This document shows, piece after piece, positions 6,884 through 13,840 of a stretch of DNA of 13,840 nucleotides. Within the stretch, counting starts at the first letter, position 1. Every line of letters begins with the position of its first letter. The position numbers and the translations under genes were made by a program. The notes under the pieces are model-generated. The model had not been told where the DNA came from. It saw only the letters and a program-made list of their open reading frames with translations, and did not search any database. The stretch lies in contig JASHTE010000136.1 in NCBI GenBank assembly GCA_030040695.1, positions 1-13,840 on the forward strand, read 5' to 3'. This DNA comes from Vulcanimicrobiota bacterium. GTDB lineage: Bacteria > Vulcanimicrobiota > Vulcanimicrobiia > Vulcanimicrobiales > Vulcanimicrobiaceae.

Positions 6884-8064
6884 GTCGGACGCAGCACGAA
6901 CGACCAAAACCAGCATCCCCAGATGCCCGCGAGCATCGAGTAGGCGATGAGCGCCATGCCCCATCGCGGCACTCTCTCACGCACGGCCAGCATCATCAGC
7001 GCCACCAAGAACGGTTCGAAGTCGAGTGCGTGACGCATGCCGAACTGATCGAACCCGTTGACGTAGTACAGAAAGTCGGGAATCGCTACGAGTACCGCTG
7101 CAGTCCACAGCGCATCGACGAGCCGCGACGGCTGACGCGCGAAGAGCGCGAGGACGAGGGCGGGGCTCGTCCACGTGAGCGCCGTACCGTCGGGGCTCGG
7201 TAGGAACCATGGCGGTCGGCCGGTCCATACCGGGAGCTCAACGAAGAACGAGTGTAGCTCGTAACCGAGATAGCGCAGTTGGAAGGGTGCACCCGTTAGG
7301 CTACCCGCTGGGTCCTGGTGATACCACGTCACGTAGCCTATGTCGTTCCACGTCCCCCAACGCACTTCGTTGTACAGCACCCAAAGCACCGCAACGGGAA
7401 CGAGCACCGCAAGCGCCGACAACAGGTCGGTTCTTTGATTCGCTGCATCCGGGGTGGCGTTTACGTTGAGCGCGCCCAGTGCAGTCGAAGGGTTCAGGAT
7501 GACAAAGAGGTACACGGGTACTGCGAGCACGAGCGTGAAGCGCGACTCGAACGCGCACGCGGCCCACAGCATCACGAGCCATGCTCTCCGCTTCCCGACA
7601 AGCTCGATGAGCGCGAGGAGCGTGAAGCAAACAGCACAGACGTGCGCGATAAACCATACATCGCCGAGCATGCCGCACCAGAGCAGGTCGGTGCCCAACA
7701 ACAGAAAGCCACAGACCCACGCATTCGCGGCAGCGCGCAAGCCGAGCCGCTCGCCCAGCTCCCATCCTGCACCAGTCGCCACTCCGGTGAGCAGAACGGC
7801 GATCGGCGCTTGCACGTTCTGGAAAACAACGACGAACGGCATGAGCAAGAGCGCCGGAAACGGCGCCTCGATCACATAGTAGAGGCCCTTATACTGCAGC
7901 GCATCGATGAAGGAGCCCGGAAAGTGGATCCAGGCGTGACCCTCGAGCAGCGCCTGAGCGAGGAGCACGTAGTTGTCGAACGGCGATACACGCCCGTGCC
8001 AAAAGACGCACGTGATCGCCAGCCCGATCACTCCGGCGACGACGCAACGCGGTATGCGTTTCAC
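6880..8064 (-). CDS. Polytopic membrane protein, GT-C-like, first copy of a tandem pair
   Basis: A 394-aa multi-pass protein starting MKRIPRCVVAGVIGLAITCV, with a first helix at about residues 8-22, then FDNYVLLAQALLEG in the first loop and EAPFPALLLMP leading into the next helix. Further blocks shared with its downstream paralog are GTDLLWCGMLGDVWF, GKRRAWLVMLWAACAFESRF, WVLYNEVRWGT, YHQD and QFGMRHALDF. No DxD or DE catalytic pair comparable to GT39 is obvious in the first loop, so enzymatic activity is unproven. The start is GTG 8064-8062, sharing GTGA with the stop of the DUF2723 gene, and its own stop shares GTGA with the next gene. A loop near residues 190-212 is 13 residues longer than in the paralog and coincides with repeat-like DNA. 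It probably acts on cell-surface glycans or lipids with its neighbours. Confidence 0.77.
   Translation of the reverse strand: MKRIPRCVVAGVIGLAITCVFWHGRVSPFDNYVLLAQALLEGHAWIHFPGSFIDALQYKGLYYVIEAPFPALLLMPFVVVFQNVQAPIAVLLTGVATGAGWELGERLGLRAAANAWVCGFLLLGTDLLWCGMLGDVWFIAHVCAVCFTLLALIELVGKRRAWLVMLWAACAFESRFTLVLAVPVYLFVILNPSTALGALNVNATPDAANQRTDLLSALAVLVPVAVLWVLYNEVRWGTWNDIGYVTWYHQDPAGSLTGAPFQLRYLGYELHSFFVELPVWTGRPPWFLPSPDGTALTWTSPALVLALFARQPSRLVDALWTAAVLVAIPDFLYYVNGFDQFGMRHALDFEPFLVALMMLAVRERVPRWGMALIAYSMLAGIWGCWFWSFVLRPT
7429..7503. repeat. Candidate inverted pair of dispersed repeat units inside the first paralog
   Basis: On the plus strand the left part (7429-7457) reads GGTTCTTTGATTCGCTGCAT then CCGGGGTGG. 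The right part (7466-7503) contains GCAGTCGAAGGGTTCAGGAT, then GAC. Both resemble arms of the common CTTCGACT...CTCAGGATGAC type repeat, facing each other. It is translated as the hydrophilic loop TALGALNVNATPDAANQRTD, where the sister gene has only seven residues. Identification is by memory of the motif, without a search. Confidence 0.4.
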
Positions 8065-9524
8065 GGATGCACGAGCCTGGCGAGCGCGGAGCCCCTGCCC
8101 AGCGCGACGAGCCGGTAGCCGGGAACGGAACCCGCAGAGGAGCCGACCACGAAGACCTCGCGCCGCTGCGTCCAGAGAGGGACGCGCCGAGCGAGATCAC
8201 CGAGCCATGCGGCGGTGACGACTCTTCCACCGAGCGCGTGCTCCACGTATGCCGCGTAGGCGAGCGGCGGCGCGTCGAGCCAACTCGCGATCAACACCGC
8301 ATCGCTCGGCGTGCGGTGTTGTACCTCGGAGATCACCCCGCGCGCGTCCTCGTCGTTCGCAAGCGCAAAGATCCAACGATTCTCCGCGACGAGCACGAGC
8401 GCCGTTGCGGCGAGCACGAGCGGGGTGATCGTGCGGCTCCTCGGCAGCAATCGCACGAAGAGCGCGCCCGCATCGCCGATAAAAATCGCCGCGACGATAA
8501 AGGACGGGAGAAAGTATCGCGCCGGCTCCGACTCGGGAGGAAATTCGAGAGCGAAGGTGATGCACGGAGCGCCGAAAAGGAGAAGCCCGGCGGCGCGCCT
8601 CGCGTCTCGCACCCACGCTGCACAGATGCCGATCATCGTCGCCGCGGCACCGAGCGGCGTCATCTCGCTCAGAGCCTGTCGCGTGTAACCGGCAATCCCG
8701 AGATGATATCCCGGACTGGAGAGAAGGACGCTCCGTACGAAGTCGCCGCCGAGCGTGAGCTGCACGAATCCGGAGAGCGTCGCAGGATGATCGTAGTCCC
8801 AAAACGGACCGCCGACCGGTAGCCCGAGCGCACGCGTCGGATCGAGAGCATGTGCGGTAACGTACAGACTACGGAGCGGCAGGTAAGCATACCACACGGC
8901 CGCGCTCAGCAGTGCGACGCCGCCGGCCGAAATCGCATCACGCCATCGAACCGTCGCCGGACGTACGACGAGCAAGAACGTCAGCGCGGGAAGCGCGAGC
9001 AGCAGCACCGGGTGCACCGCGAGCCCGATTCCCCAGGCGACCGCAGCGGCGAAGAGATCCCGGCGTCGTCCGCGCCGATACCATCGCAGCGCGAAATACA
9101 CCACCGCCGCAAGCGCGCACGTCGCCAGCGCATGAACCTCGGCGTACGTGCCGCGCGTCCACGCAATCGAGCCGAAGGCGAAGAGCCAGGCGCAGGCGGC
9201 CGCAATCCACGGAGCACCGTACTCCTCGTCGATGGCGCGAGCGATAAACCACGCGGCCGCGCTCATCGCGAGCGCACTCATGAGACTCATGCGAAACGCA
9301 ACCGACCCGAACGGCAGGAGATGCGAGAACGCGAAGCCGAGCAGAATGTACGCCGGGAACGCCGTCGGATGCGCGATGCCGAGAATCCACGGAACGGTGT
9401 CCATCTCCCCGGTATCCCAGAACCACACGTCTCGCCGAGCGCTCGCAGCGTAGATGCACAACGGAAGAAGCCACGACAAGAGCAACGCAAGCCGGCTTTG
9501 AGAGAGCGCCGGCGCGCGTATCAC
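8061..9524 (-). CDS. DUF2723 (TMEM260-like) multi-pass membrane protein, probable GT-C glycosyltransferase
   Basis: A 487-aa protein of the DUF2723 family. The human member TMEM260 is a protein O-mannosyltransferase; bacterial members are mostly uncharacterised, so sugar transfer here is inference. After a first helix (about residues 11-27) comes the family motif WFWDTGEMDTVPWILGIAHP with acidic residues D37 and E40. The usual motif is DSGE, so this is a conservative variant. Then HPTAFPAYILLG and FGSVAFRMSLMSAL follow, as expected. About ten helices lead to a soluble C-terminal domain from about residue 400 (EVQHRTPSDAVLIASWLDAPP...), predicted to be outside the membrane. The start is GTG 9524-9522, overlapping the upstream stop as GTGA; the stop overlaps the next start likewise. 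It sits between a secreted protein and two GT-C-like paralogs, which points to an envelope glycosylation task. Confidence 0.85.
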   Translation of the reverse strand: MIRAPALSQSRLALLLSWLLPLCIYAASARRDVWFWDTGEMDTVPWILGIAHPTAFPAYILLGFAFSHLLPFGSVAFRMSLMSALAMSAAAWFIARAIDEEYGAPWIAAACAWLFAFGSIAWTRGTYAEVHALATCALAAVVYFALRWYRRGRRRDLFAAAVAWGIGLAVHPVLLLALPALTFLLVVRPATVRWRDAISAGGVALLSAAVWYAYLPLRSLYVTAHALDPTRALGLPVGGPFWDYDHPATLSGFVQLTLGGDFVRSVLLSSPGYHLGIAGYTRQALSEMTPLGAAATMIGICAAWVRDARRAAGLLLFGAPCITFALEFPPESEPARYFLPSFIVAAIFIGDAGALFVRLLPRSRTITPLVLAATALVLVAENRWIFALANDEDARGVISEVQHRTPSDAVLIASWLDAPPLAYAAYVEHALGGRVVTAAWLGDLARRVPLWTQRREVFVVGSSAGSVPGYRLVALGRGSALARLVHP

Positions 9525-10156
9525 AAAAAGGTCGACTTGGGGAGCGCCGGCGGAAAGCGGTATTCGCTGAAGAGTATCCGTTCGCGCGCGACCCCGCCCC
9601 CGACGACCGCGCTCACCGTTGCCGCAAGTGCTACCCAGTGGCCGCTCTCCGGGCCGAACTCGATGCTACCGCTCCCTGTGGCGAGCGCGCCGCTCGTGTG
9701 AAAATCGATTCGGCGCGGTAAAAAGCGTACACCGTCGATCGTAATGCGATCGACGGTGAAGCCGCCGCTCCTGTAAAGCGGTGTCGCCTCGTAGACGTAA
9801 TCGAGATGGTCTCCGTCGGCCACGGTGTCGAGGAAGAGCAGTTCGTACTCACCGACGCGCGGCGCGAGGGCCGTCACCGCGTACGGGTCTGGGCGTCGCG
9901 CGATGCGCACGCTCTTACGCCGCACGGGCGTGCCGTCGACCTCCAGCGTTTCGTCGCGAACGTCGACGCCGCTGCGGTAGACACGATGACGCTGATCGAT
10001 ATCCGTCGGGCCTGCCTGTGAGACGCTGTAGACGAAAATCATCGCCTTCGGCGCGGTGAGATTTGCAAGCGCGCTCGCATAGGACTGGAGCACGACTTGC
10101 GAATCGAGCGGCGTGGCCGCGCCGAGCAGCAGTAACGCAAGGAGTGGCGCGTTCAT
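9521..10156 (-). CDS. Secreted protein of unknown function, possibly LolA/RseB-like fold
   Basis: A 211-aa protein with an N-terminal signal-like helix (MNAPLLALLLLGAATPLDSQ). There is no lipobox cysteine, so it is probably periplasmic or secreted rather than a lipoprotein. The rest is rich in alternating strands, with repeated charged/hydrophobic pattern such as RHRVYRSGVDVRDETLEVDG, YELLFLDT, VDRITIDGVRFLPRRIDF, GSGSIEFGPESGHWVAL and ERILFSEYRFPPALPKSTF. This is reminiscent of the half-barrel of LolA-like or outer-membrane lipoprotein-sorting proteins, but I cannot prove it. I recall similar proteins from Candidatus Eremiobacterota genomes, which is weak evidence for the lineage. Its ATG overlaps the alaS stop as ATGA and its stop overlaps the DUF2723 start as GTGA. 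It could bind a lipid or act as a partner of the downstream membrane proteins. Confidence 0.75.
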   Translation of the reverse strand: MNAPLLALLLLGAATPLDSQVVLQSYASALANLTAPKAMIFVYSVSQAGPTDIDQRHRVYRSGVDVRDETLEVDGTPVRRKSVRIARRPDPYAVTALAPRVGEYELLFLDTVADGDHLDYVYEATPLYRSGGFTVDRITIDGVRFLPRRIDFHTSGALATGSGSIEFGPESGHWVALAATVSAVVGGGVARERILFSEYRFPPALPKSTFL

Positions 10157-12777
10157 GAGAGCACGGCCTCGCGAATCGCCTCGACTGCGGCTGCGGCCGC
10201 GCCCGTGTCGCGCCCGCCGCCCTGCGCTTGCGCCGCTTGCCCACCGCCCTTTCCTCCGACGAGCGGTGCCGCCAGCTTCACGAGATTTCCCGCATGCACG
10301 CCGAGCTTGACTTGGTCGTCGCTCGCAGTGACCAACAGGCTCACGCTCCCGTTGTCGATGCCGGCGAGGGCAATGACGCCGTTCGGAAGACGCACGCGTA
10401 TTGCTTGAACCAAGTGGCGGAGCGCCTCCGCATCACCCTCTTGCACCACGGCACCGACGAAGACGCGTTCGCCGGCACGCTGTGCGCTCTGCACGTAGCT
10501 TTGCGCGTCGGCCGCAGCGAGGCGCGCACGCAGCTGCCCGACCGCGCCCTGCAGATCGCGCACCTCACGCTGCAGTTTCGAGATCCGCTCCCTGAGCTCG
10601 TCAGGTGTGGTCGACAGCGAGGACGAGAGATCGCCGACGAGGTCCTGCTGCTTGTTGACGAACGACTCAGCAGCAGCCGAGACGCATGACTCGATACGCC
10701 GAATGCCGCTGCCGATCGAAAACTCGTTCAGCATGAGAAACATGCCGAGCTCACCGGTCGTGTGCGAGTGCGTTCCTCCGCAGAACTCGATTGACGGACC
10801 GGCCTGCACGACGCGCACGAGTTCGCCGTACTTCTCGCCGTGCATCCAGATCGCGCCCGTCTTCCTCGCCTCCTCGAGTGGAAGCTCGCGCGTGACGAGC
10901 GGCGAGTCGTCGCGAATCATCTCGTTGACGCGCTGCGTCACGGCCCGCCGCTGCTCGCGCGTCAGCGCTCCAGCGGTCCAATGGAAATCGAAACGCATGC
11001 GATCGATCCCCACCCACGAGCCCGCCTGCGCGACGTCCTCACCGAGTTCGTCTTTCAGCGCGCGCTGTAAGAGATGGGCGGACGTATGGTGGCGGCGCAC
11101 TTCGCGCCGCCACCAGTCGTGCACGAGAGTGTGCACGCGCTCCCCGACGGTGAGCTCTCCCGAGACGACGACGCCGTCGTGCGCCACCGCGTCACCGAGA
11201 TACTGCGTATCTTGCACGTCGAACGTCGCGTCGTCGGAGACGATGGCACCGCGATCGCCGATCTGTCCCCCGCGCTCAGCGTAGAACGAGGTGCGATCGA
11301 GGATGATCGCTCCGCGCTCGCCTGCACGCAGGCTGTCGACGGATTTCTCGTCGCGCAGCAGCGCGACGATCTCACCTTGGCTCTCGAGACCTTCGTAGCC
11401 GGTGAAGGCCGTCGTTACGGCAGGCAACTCGGCGAGCGTGACGACGGGGCGCTTGCGCTGCGCGTCGGCGCGCGCGCGAGCGCGTTGCCCCTCCATCTCC
11501 CGCCGAAATCCTGTTTCATCGATCGCGATACCGCGCTCGGCGGCAATCTCGCGCGTCAGCTCCATGGGAAAACCGTAGGTGTCGTGAAGCGTAAAGACGT
11601 CCGCGCCGCTCAGGCTCTGCCCACGTGACGCATGCTCGAGGAGCTCGTCGAGCATCGTCATACCGCGCTCGAGCGTCCGGTTGAAGGTGCTTTCCTCCTT
11701 CGACAAGACCACTTGTATGCGACCTTCGTGCTGCTTGAGCTCGGGATATCCGGGAGCAAGCGAATTGACGACCGCGGGCACGAGGTCGGCAAGAAACCCC
11801 GTGTGATGACCAAGAAGCCGCCCATTCACCACCGCGCGCCGAATGAGAAAACGCAGCACGTAACCGCGATCCGTATTCGATGGAAAGACGCCGTCGTTGA
11901 CGAGAAAGGTGACGGCCCGGGCGTGATCGGCGATGATATTTCGGCGTACGCGAGGATCGACAAGCGGCGTTAAGCCGGGGCGCGGTGGTTTCTGCTCCGT
12001 CTTATCCATCGCCTCGATGATGTCAGTGAAGAGATCCGTTTCGTACATCGAGGTCTTGCCGTTGCAGATCGCGAGCATACGCTCGAGGCCGGCACCGGTA
12101 TCGATGGCCTTGCGCGGGAGCTCCGACGTTTGCCCGTCGATGCCGCGATTGTACTGCTGAAAGACGATGTTCCAGAACTCGACGAAGCGGCCGCCCTTGT
12201 TCGGAGCATCGTCGTCCGCGCTCGTTGCATTCTCCGCGCCGCTGTCATAGAAGAGCTCCGTCGATGGGCCGCACGGCCCTGTCGGGCCCATCGTCCAGAA
12301 ATTCTCCTCGTCCCAGCGCGAGATGCGTGCCGGATCGACACCGATCTCGTCGCGCCAGATCCGCTCCGCTTCGTCGTCGCCGGTATGAACGGTGACGAAT
12401 ATCTTCCGTGCGTCGAGGCTGAGCCATTCCTTCGACGTAGCGAACTCCCATGCGTACGCAATCGCTTCGCGCTTGTAGTAGTCGCCGAAGCTAAAGTTAC
12501 CGAGCATCTCGAGCAACGTGCCGTGACGACCGGAGCGGCCGACATTCTCGATGTCGCTCTTCGCTCCGGCGACGCGCAAGCAGCGCTGCACCGTGACGAC
12601 GCGTGGAGCCGGCGCCGCGCGCTCGCCAAGAAACACGGGAACGAACTGCTCCATTCCCGCGATCGTGAAGAGTGTCGTCGACATTGCGTCGGGGATGAGC
12701 GTCGCCGAGGGGACGTGTAGGTGCCCTTTCGAAACGAAAAAGTCGACGAACGCCTGTCGTAGCTCCTGGCTTCTCAT
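10153..12777 (-). CDS. alaS: Alanyl-tRNA synthetase
   Basis: A complete 874-aa class II synthetase that charges tRNA-Ala in the cytoplasm and clears mischarged Ser/Gly-tRNA. Domains in order: catalytic core with FTIAGMEQFVPVFLG, RCLRVAGAKSDIENVG and HGTLLEMLGNFSFGDYY (about residues 35-100) and the NFWTMGPTGPCGPSTE region; tRNA recognition helices; editing domain with HxxxH (H564, H568) and CxxxH (C666, H670) zinc/editing motifs; then a heptad-rich coiled coil (about 715-760) and the C-Ala/DHHA1 domain ending GGKGGGQAAQAQGGGRD. Length and motif positions match E. coli AlaRS. A small variation is CGGTHSHTTG where many enzymes have CGGTHV. I place the start at ATG 12777 because MRSQELRQAF matches family N-termini; a GTG two codons upstream (12783) is an alternative, and neither has a clear ribosome site. 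It begins about 30 bases after the sigma gene, and its stop overlaps the secreted-protein start. Confidence 0.98.
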   Translation of the reverse strand: MRSQELRQAFVDFFVSKGHLHVPSATLIPDAMSTTLFTIAGMEQFVPVFLGERAAPAPRVVTVQRCLRVAGAKSDIENVGRSGRHGTLLEMLGNFSFGDYYKREAIAYAWEFATSKEWLSLDARKIFVTVHTGDDEAERIWRDEIGVDPARISRWDEENFWTMGPTGPCGPSTELFYDSGAENATSADDDAPNKGGRFVEFWNIVFQQYNRGIDGQTSELPRKAIDTGAGLERMLAICNGKTSMYETDLFTDIIEAMDKTEQKPPRPGLTPLVDPRVRRNIIADHARAVTFLVNDGVFPSNTDRGYVLRFLIRRAVVNGRLLGHHTGFLADLVPAVVNSLAPGYPELKQHEGRIQVVLSKEESTFNRTLERGMTMLDELLEHASRGQSLSGADVFTLHDTYGFPMELTREIAAERGIAIDETGFRREMEGQRARARADAQRKRPVVTLAELPAVTTAFTGYEGLESQGEIVALLRDEKSVDSLRAGERGAIILDRTSFYAERGGQIGDRGAIVSDDATFDVQDTQYLGDAVAHDGVVVSGELTVGERVHTLVHDWWRREVRRHHTSAHLLQRALKDELGEDVAQAGSWVGIDRMRFDFHWTAGALTREQRRAVTQRVNEMIRDDSPLVTRELPLEEARKTGAIWMHGEKYGELVRVVQAGPSIEFCGGTHSHTTGELGMFLMLNEFSIGSGIRRIESCVSAAAESFVNKQQDLVGDLSSSLSTTPDELRERISKLQREVRDLQGAVGQLRARLAAADAQSYVQSAQRAGERVFVGAVVQEGDAEALRHLVQAIRVRLPNGVIALAGIDNGSVSLLVTASDDQVKLGVHAGNLVKLAAPLVGGKGGGQAAQAQGGGRDTGAAAAAVEAIREAVLS

Positions 12778-12807
12778 CCGCACGGTGCTTTCGCGGCCGG
12801 GGTGGGC

Positions 12808-13614
12808 TTACTCTTTGAGCACCGCCCGGAGCTTGTCGAGTGCCTTCGCCTGGAGGCGTGAGACGTGCATCTGCGAGACGTTCAGCCGCTGCGCGATCTC
12901 GGTCTGCGAGACCGATTCGAAGAAGCGCAGATAGATGATAACTCGCTCGCGGCCTGAAAGGACCGAGAAAGCTCGCTCTAGATTCGCGCGATCTTCAAGC
13001 AGCTCGATTCCGGAGTCGGTCGTGCCGACCGTGTCGGCGAGCGTTTGCGAACGGCGGTCGCCGTCGCTGGACAGCTCGGAGTCGAGCGAGAGCAGGTTGT
13101 ATGCCTGCCCAAGCTCTTGCGCTTCGAGAATCTCCTCCTCGCCGGCGCCGAGGTGAGCGGAGAGCTCGGCGACCGTCGGGCTGCGCCCGAGCTCGACCGC
13201 AAGCTTCTCACTGGCACGGTTCACGGCGAGGTTCAGCTCTTGGAGACGGCGCGGCACCTTTACCGCCCATCCCTTGTCACGGAAATACCGCTTGATCTCG
13301 CCGACGATGGTGGGCGTTGCGTACGTGGTGAACTCAACGCCGCGCGAGAGCTCGAAGCGGTCGATCGCTTTGAGCAATCCTACGGTTCCCACTTGCACGA
13401 GGTCGTCGATCGGTTCGCCGCGATTTGCAAACTTCAGCGCGAGGAAGCGCACGAGGTTGAGGTGCGTGACGACGAGATCGTTGCGCAGCTTCTCGTACGG
13501 CGGATTCGGCTGATCTCGATGCAGGTCGTGGAGGATTCGCGCTTTCTCGAACCGCGCAAAGAGGCGTCGGGTTCGCTCTCGAGAGGATCGAACCTCGCGG
13601 CCACGCTCGCTCAC
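12808..13614 (-). CDS. SigB/SigF/SigG-family RNA polymerase sigma factor
   Basis: A 268-aa group 3 sigma factor that directs RNA polymerase to stress or developmental promoters. Region 2 spans about 43-120, with HLNLVRFLALKF, DDLVQVGTVGLLKAIDRFE and FTTYATPTIVGEIKRYFRDKG, followed by the KVPRRLQEL basic segment. Region 3 lies about 131-178 (RASEKLAVELGRSPTVAELS), and region 4 about 206-268, with LSGRERVIIYLRFFES and the helix-turn-helix SQTEIAQRLNVSQMHVSRLQ. The length suits the SigB/SigF group. The start is GTG 13614-13612, one base after the stop of the RsbW-like gene, with no obvious Shine-Dalgarno, so translation is probably coupled. The pairing with an HPK-like anti-sigma kinase is the classic partner-switching layout. 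Which genes it controls cannot be read here; alaS just downstream may share the transcript. Confidence 0.93.
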   Translation of the reverse strand: MSERGREVRSSRERTRRLFARFEKARILHDLHRDQPNPPYEKLRNDLVVTHLNLVRFLALKFANRGEPIDDLVQVGTVGLLKAIDRFELSRGVEFTTYATPTIVGEIKRYFRDKGWAVKVPRRLQELNLAVNRASEKLAVELGRSPTVAELSAHLGAGEEEILEAQELGQAYNLLSLDSELSSDGDRRSQTLADTVGTTDSGIELLEDRANLERAFSVLSGRERVIIYLRFFESVSQTEIAQRLNVSQMHVSRLQAKALDKLRAVLKE

Positions 13615-13615
13615 A

Positions 13616-13840
13616 CTACGTCGAACGTCGTTTGAACATCACGAGGTCGGAGCCGCCCTGCGGACGTGCCTCGTAATCGACCCTATCCATGAGCGCGCGA
13701 ATGAGAAATACGCCGAGGCCTCCGAGCGAGCTCTCGTCGGCTGTCTCCACGTTGACCGTCTCTGCCGGTGCCGGGCCTCCGAAGTTGCGGACGTGGATGC
13801 ACAGCCCATCCGGAAGACTCTCGCTCAGGAGCTCGACGTA
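13616..13840 (-). CDS. RsbW-like anti-sigma factor serine kinase (C-terminal 74 residues only)
   Basis: This is the C-terminal part of a GHKL ATPase of the RsbW/SpoIIAB type, which holds its sigma factor inactive and phosphorylates an anti-anti-sigma protein. My translation of the visible part shows LCIHVRNFGGPAPAETV, where the G1 box (usually DxGxG or DxGxPF) should be, then SSLGGLGVFLIRALMDRVDY, a normal G2 box and the conserved end of the ATPase fold, and a tail ending VMFKRRST. The N-box and the start lie outside the window. The normally conserved G1 aspartate reads as asparagine (RNFGG), which could weaken ATP binding or be a subfamily trait. It ends one base before the sigma gene, supporting a cognate kinase/sigma pair. 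RsbW-like is secure by context; exact orthology is not. Confidence 0.82.
   Translation of the reverse strand, partial: YVELLSESLPDGLCIHVRNFGGPAPAETVNVETADESSLGGLGVFLIRALMDRVDYEARPQGGSDLVMFKRRST

Noticed and set aside
7318..9701. Three long plus-strand frames (266, 251 and 283 codons)
   Set aside because: They are antisense to the tandem membrane proteins, the DUF2723 gene and the end of the secreted-protein gene. They are charged, low-complexity translations with no ribosome site or domain.
12420..12450. CCTTCGACGTAGCGA segment as another dispersed-repeat copy
   Set aside because: It encodes the AlaRS segment WEFATSKEWLS in a conserved part of the enzyme and matches the repeat over only a few bases, so it is probably chance.
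1..13840. Mobile elements, CRISPR arrays, tRNA or rRNA genes, toxin-antitoxin or defence modules
   Set aside because: I saw no transposase, integrase, regularly spaced direct repeats, cloverleaf-like segment or defence-family motif on either strand.

Overview
The window is GC-rich chromosomal DNA, densely packed on both strands, from a free-living bacterium. Nothing in it is phage, plasmid or insertion-sequence DNA, and I saw no rRNA, tRNA or CRISPR. The content is a bacterial NHEJ ligase/polymerase pair, a SigB/RsbW-type stress sigma module, alaS, and several polytopic glycosyltransferase-like proteins. Together with the gene style (GTG starts, 4-base overlaps, short gaps), this suits an uncultured high-GC soil-type lineage. 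Candidatus Eremiobacterota (WPS-2) is my best guess. It rests on a remembered resemblance of the secreted protein and operon style, not on a marker tree.

Region 1 (1-2525, minus strand) is a DNA-repair operon: a 53-aa two-helix membrane protein, then a phosphoesterase-ligase half of LigD, then a separate LigD-type polymerase/primase that runs off the left edge. The order PE-LIG then POL is that of Pseudomonas-type LigD, but split into two genes. Ku is not in the window.

Region 2 (2545-5590, plus strand) starts only 19 bases from the divergent membrane-protein gene. It holds a short-form DUF255 thioredoxin-fold protein (YyaL/SPATA20 family) overlapped at its 3' end by a GT39/ArnT-like GT-C glycosyltransferase.

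Region 3 (5591-5695) is the only real gap. It separates two convergent transcription units and holds a nest of inverted repeats.

Region 4 (5696-13840, minus strand) is one long co-directional array. In transcription order it is an RsbW-like anti-sigma kinase (partial), a SigB/SigF-family sigma factor, alanyl-tRNA synthetase, a secreted 211-aa protein, a DUF2723 (TMEM260-like) membrane protein, and two tandem paralogous membrane proteins of about 395 aa. From alaS to the end, every junction is a 4-base stop/start overlap (ATGA once, GTGA three times), so five proteins are almost certainly translated from one message. The sigma gene follows the kinase by one base and alaS follows the sigma gene by about 30 bases, so the stress module may be co-transcribed too.

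The most unusual points are the alaS-to-membrane-glycosylation operon downstream of a stress sigma factor, the tandem paralogs with apparent dispersed-repeat sequence in the same periplasmic/cytoplasmic loop, the split LigD, and the structured 5591-5695 gap. I did not find a clear new defence or mobile system.
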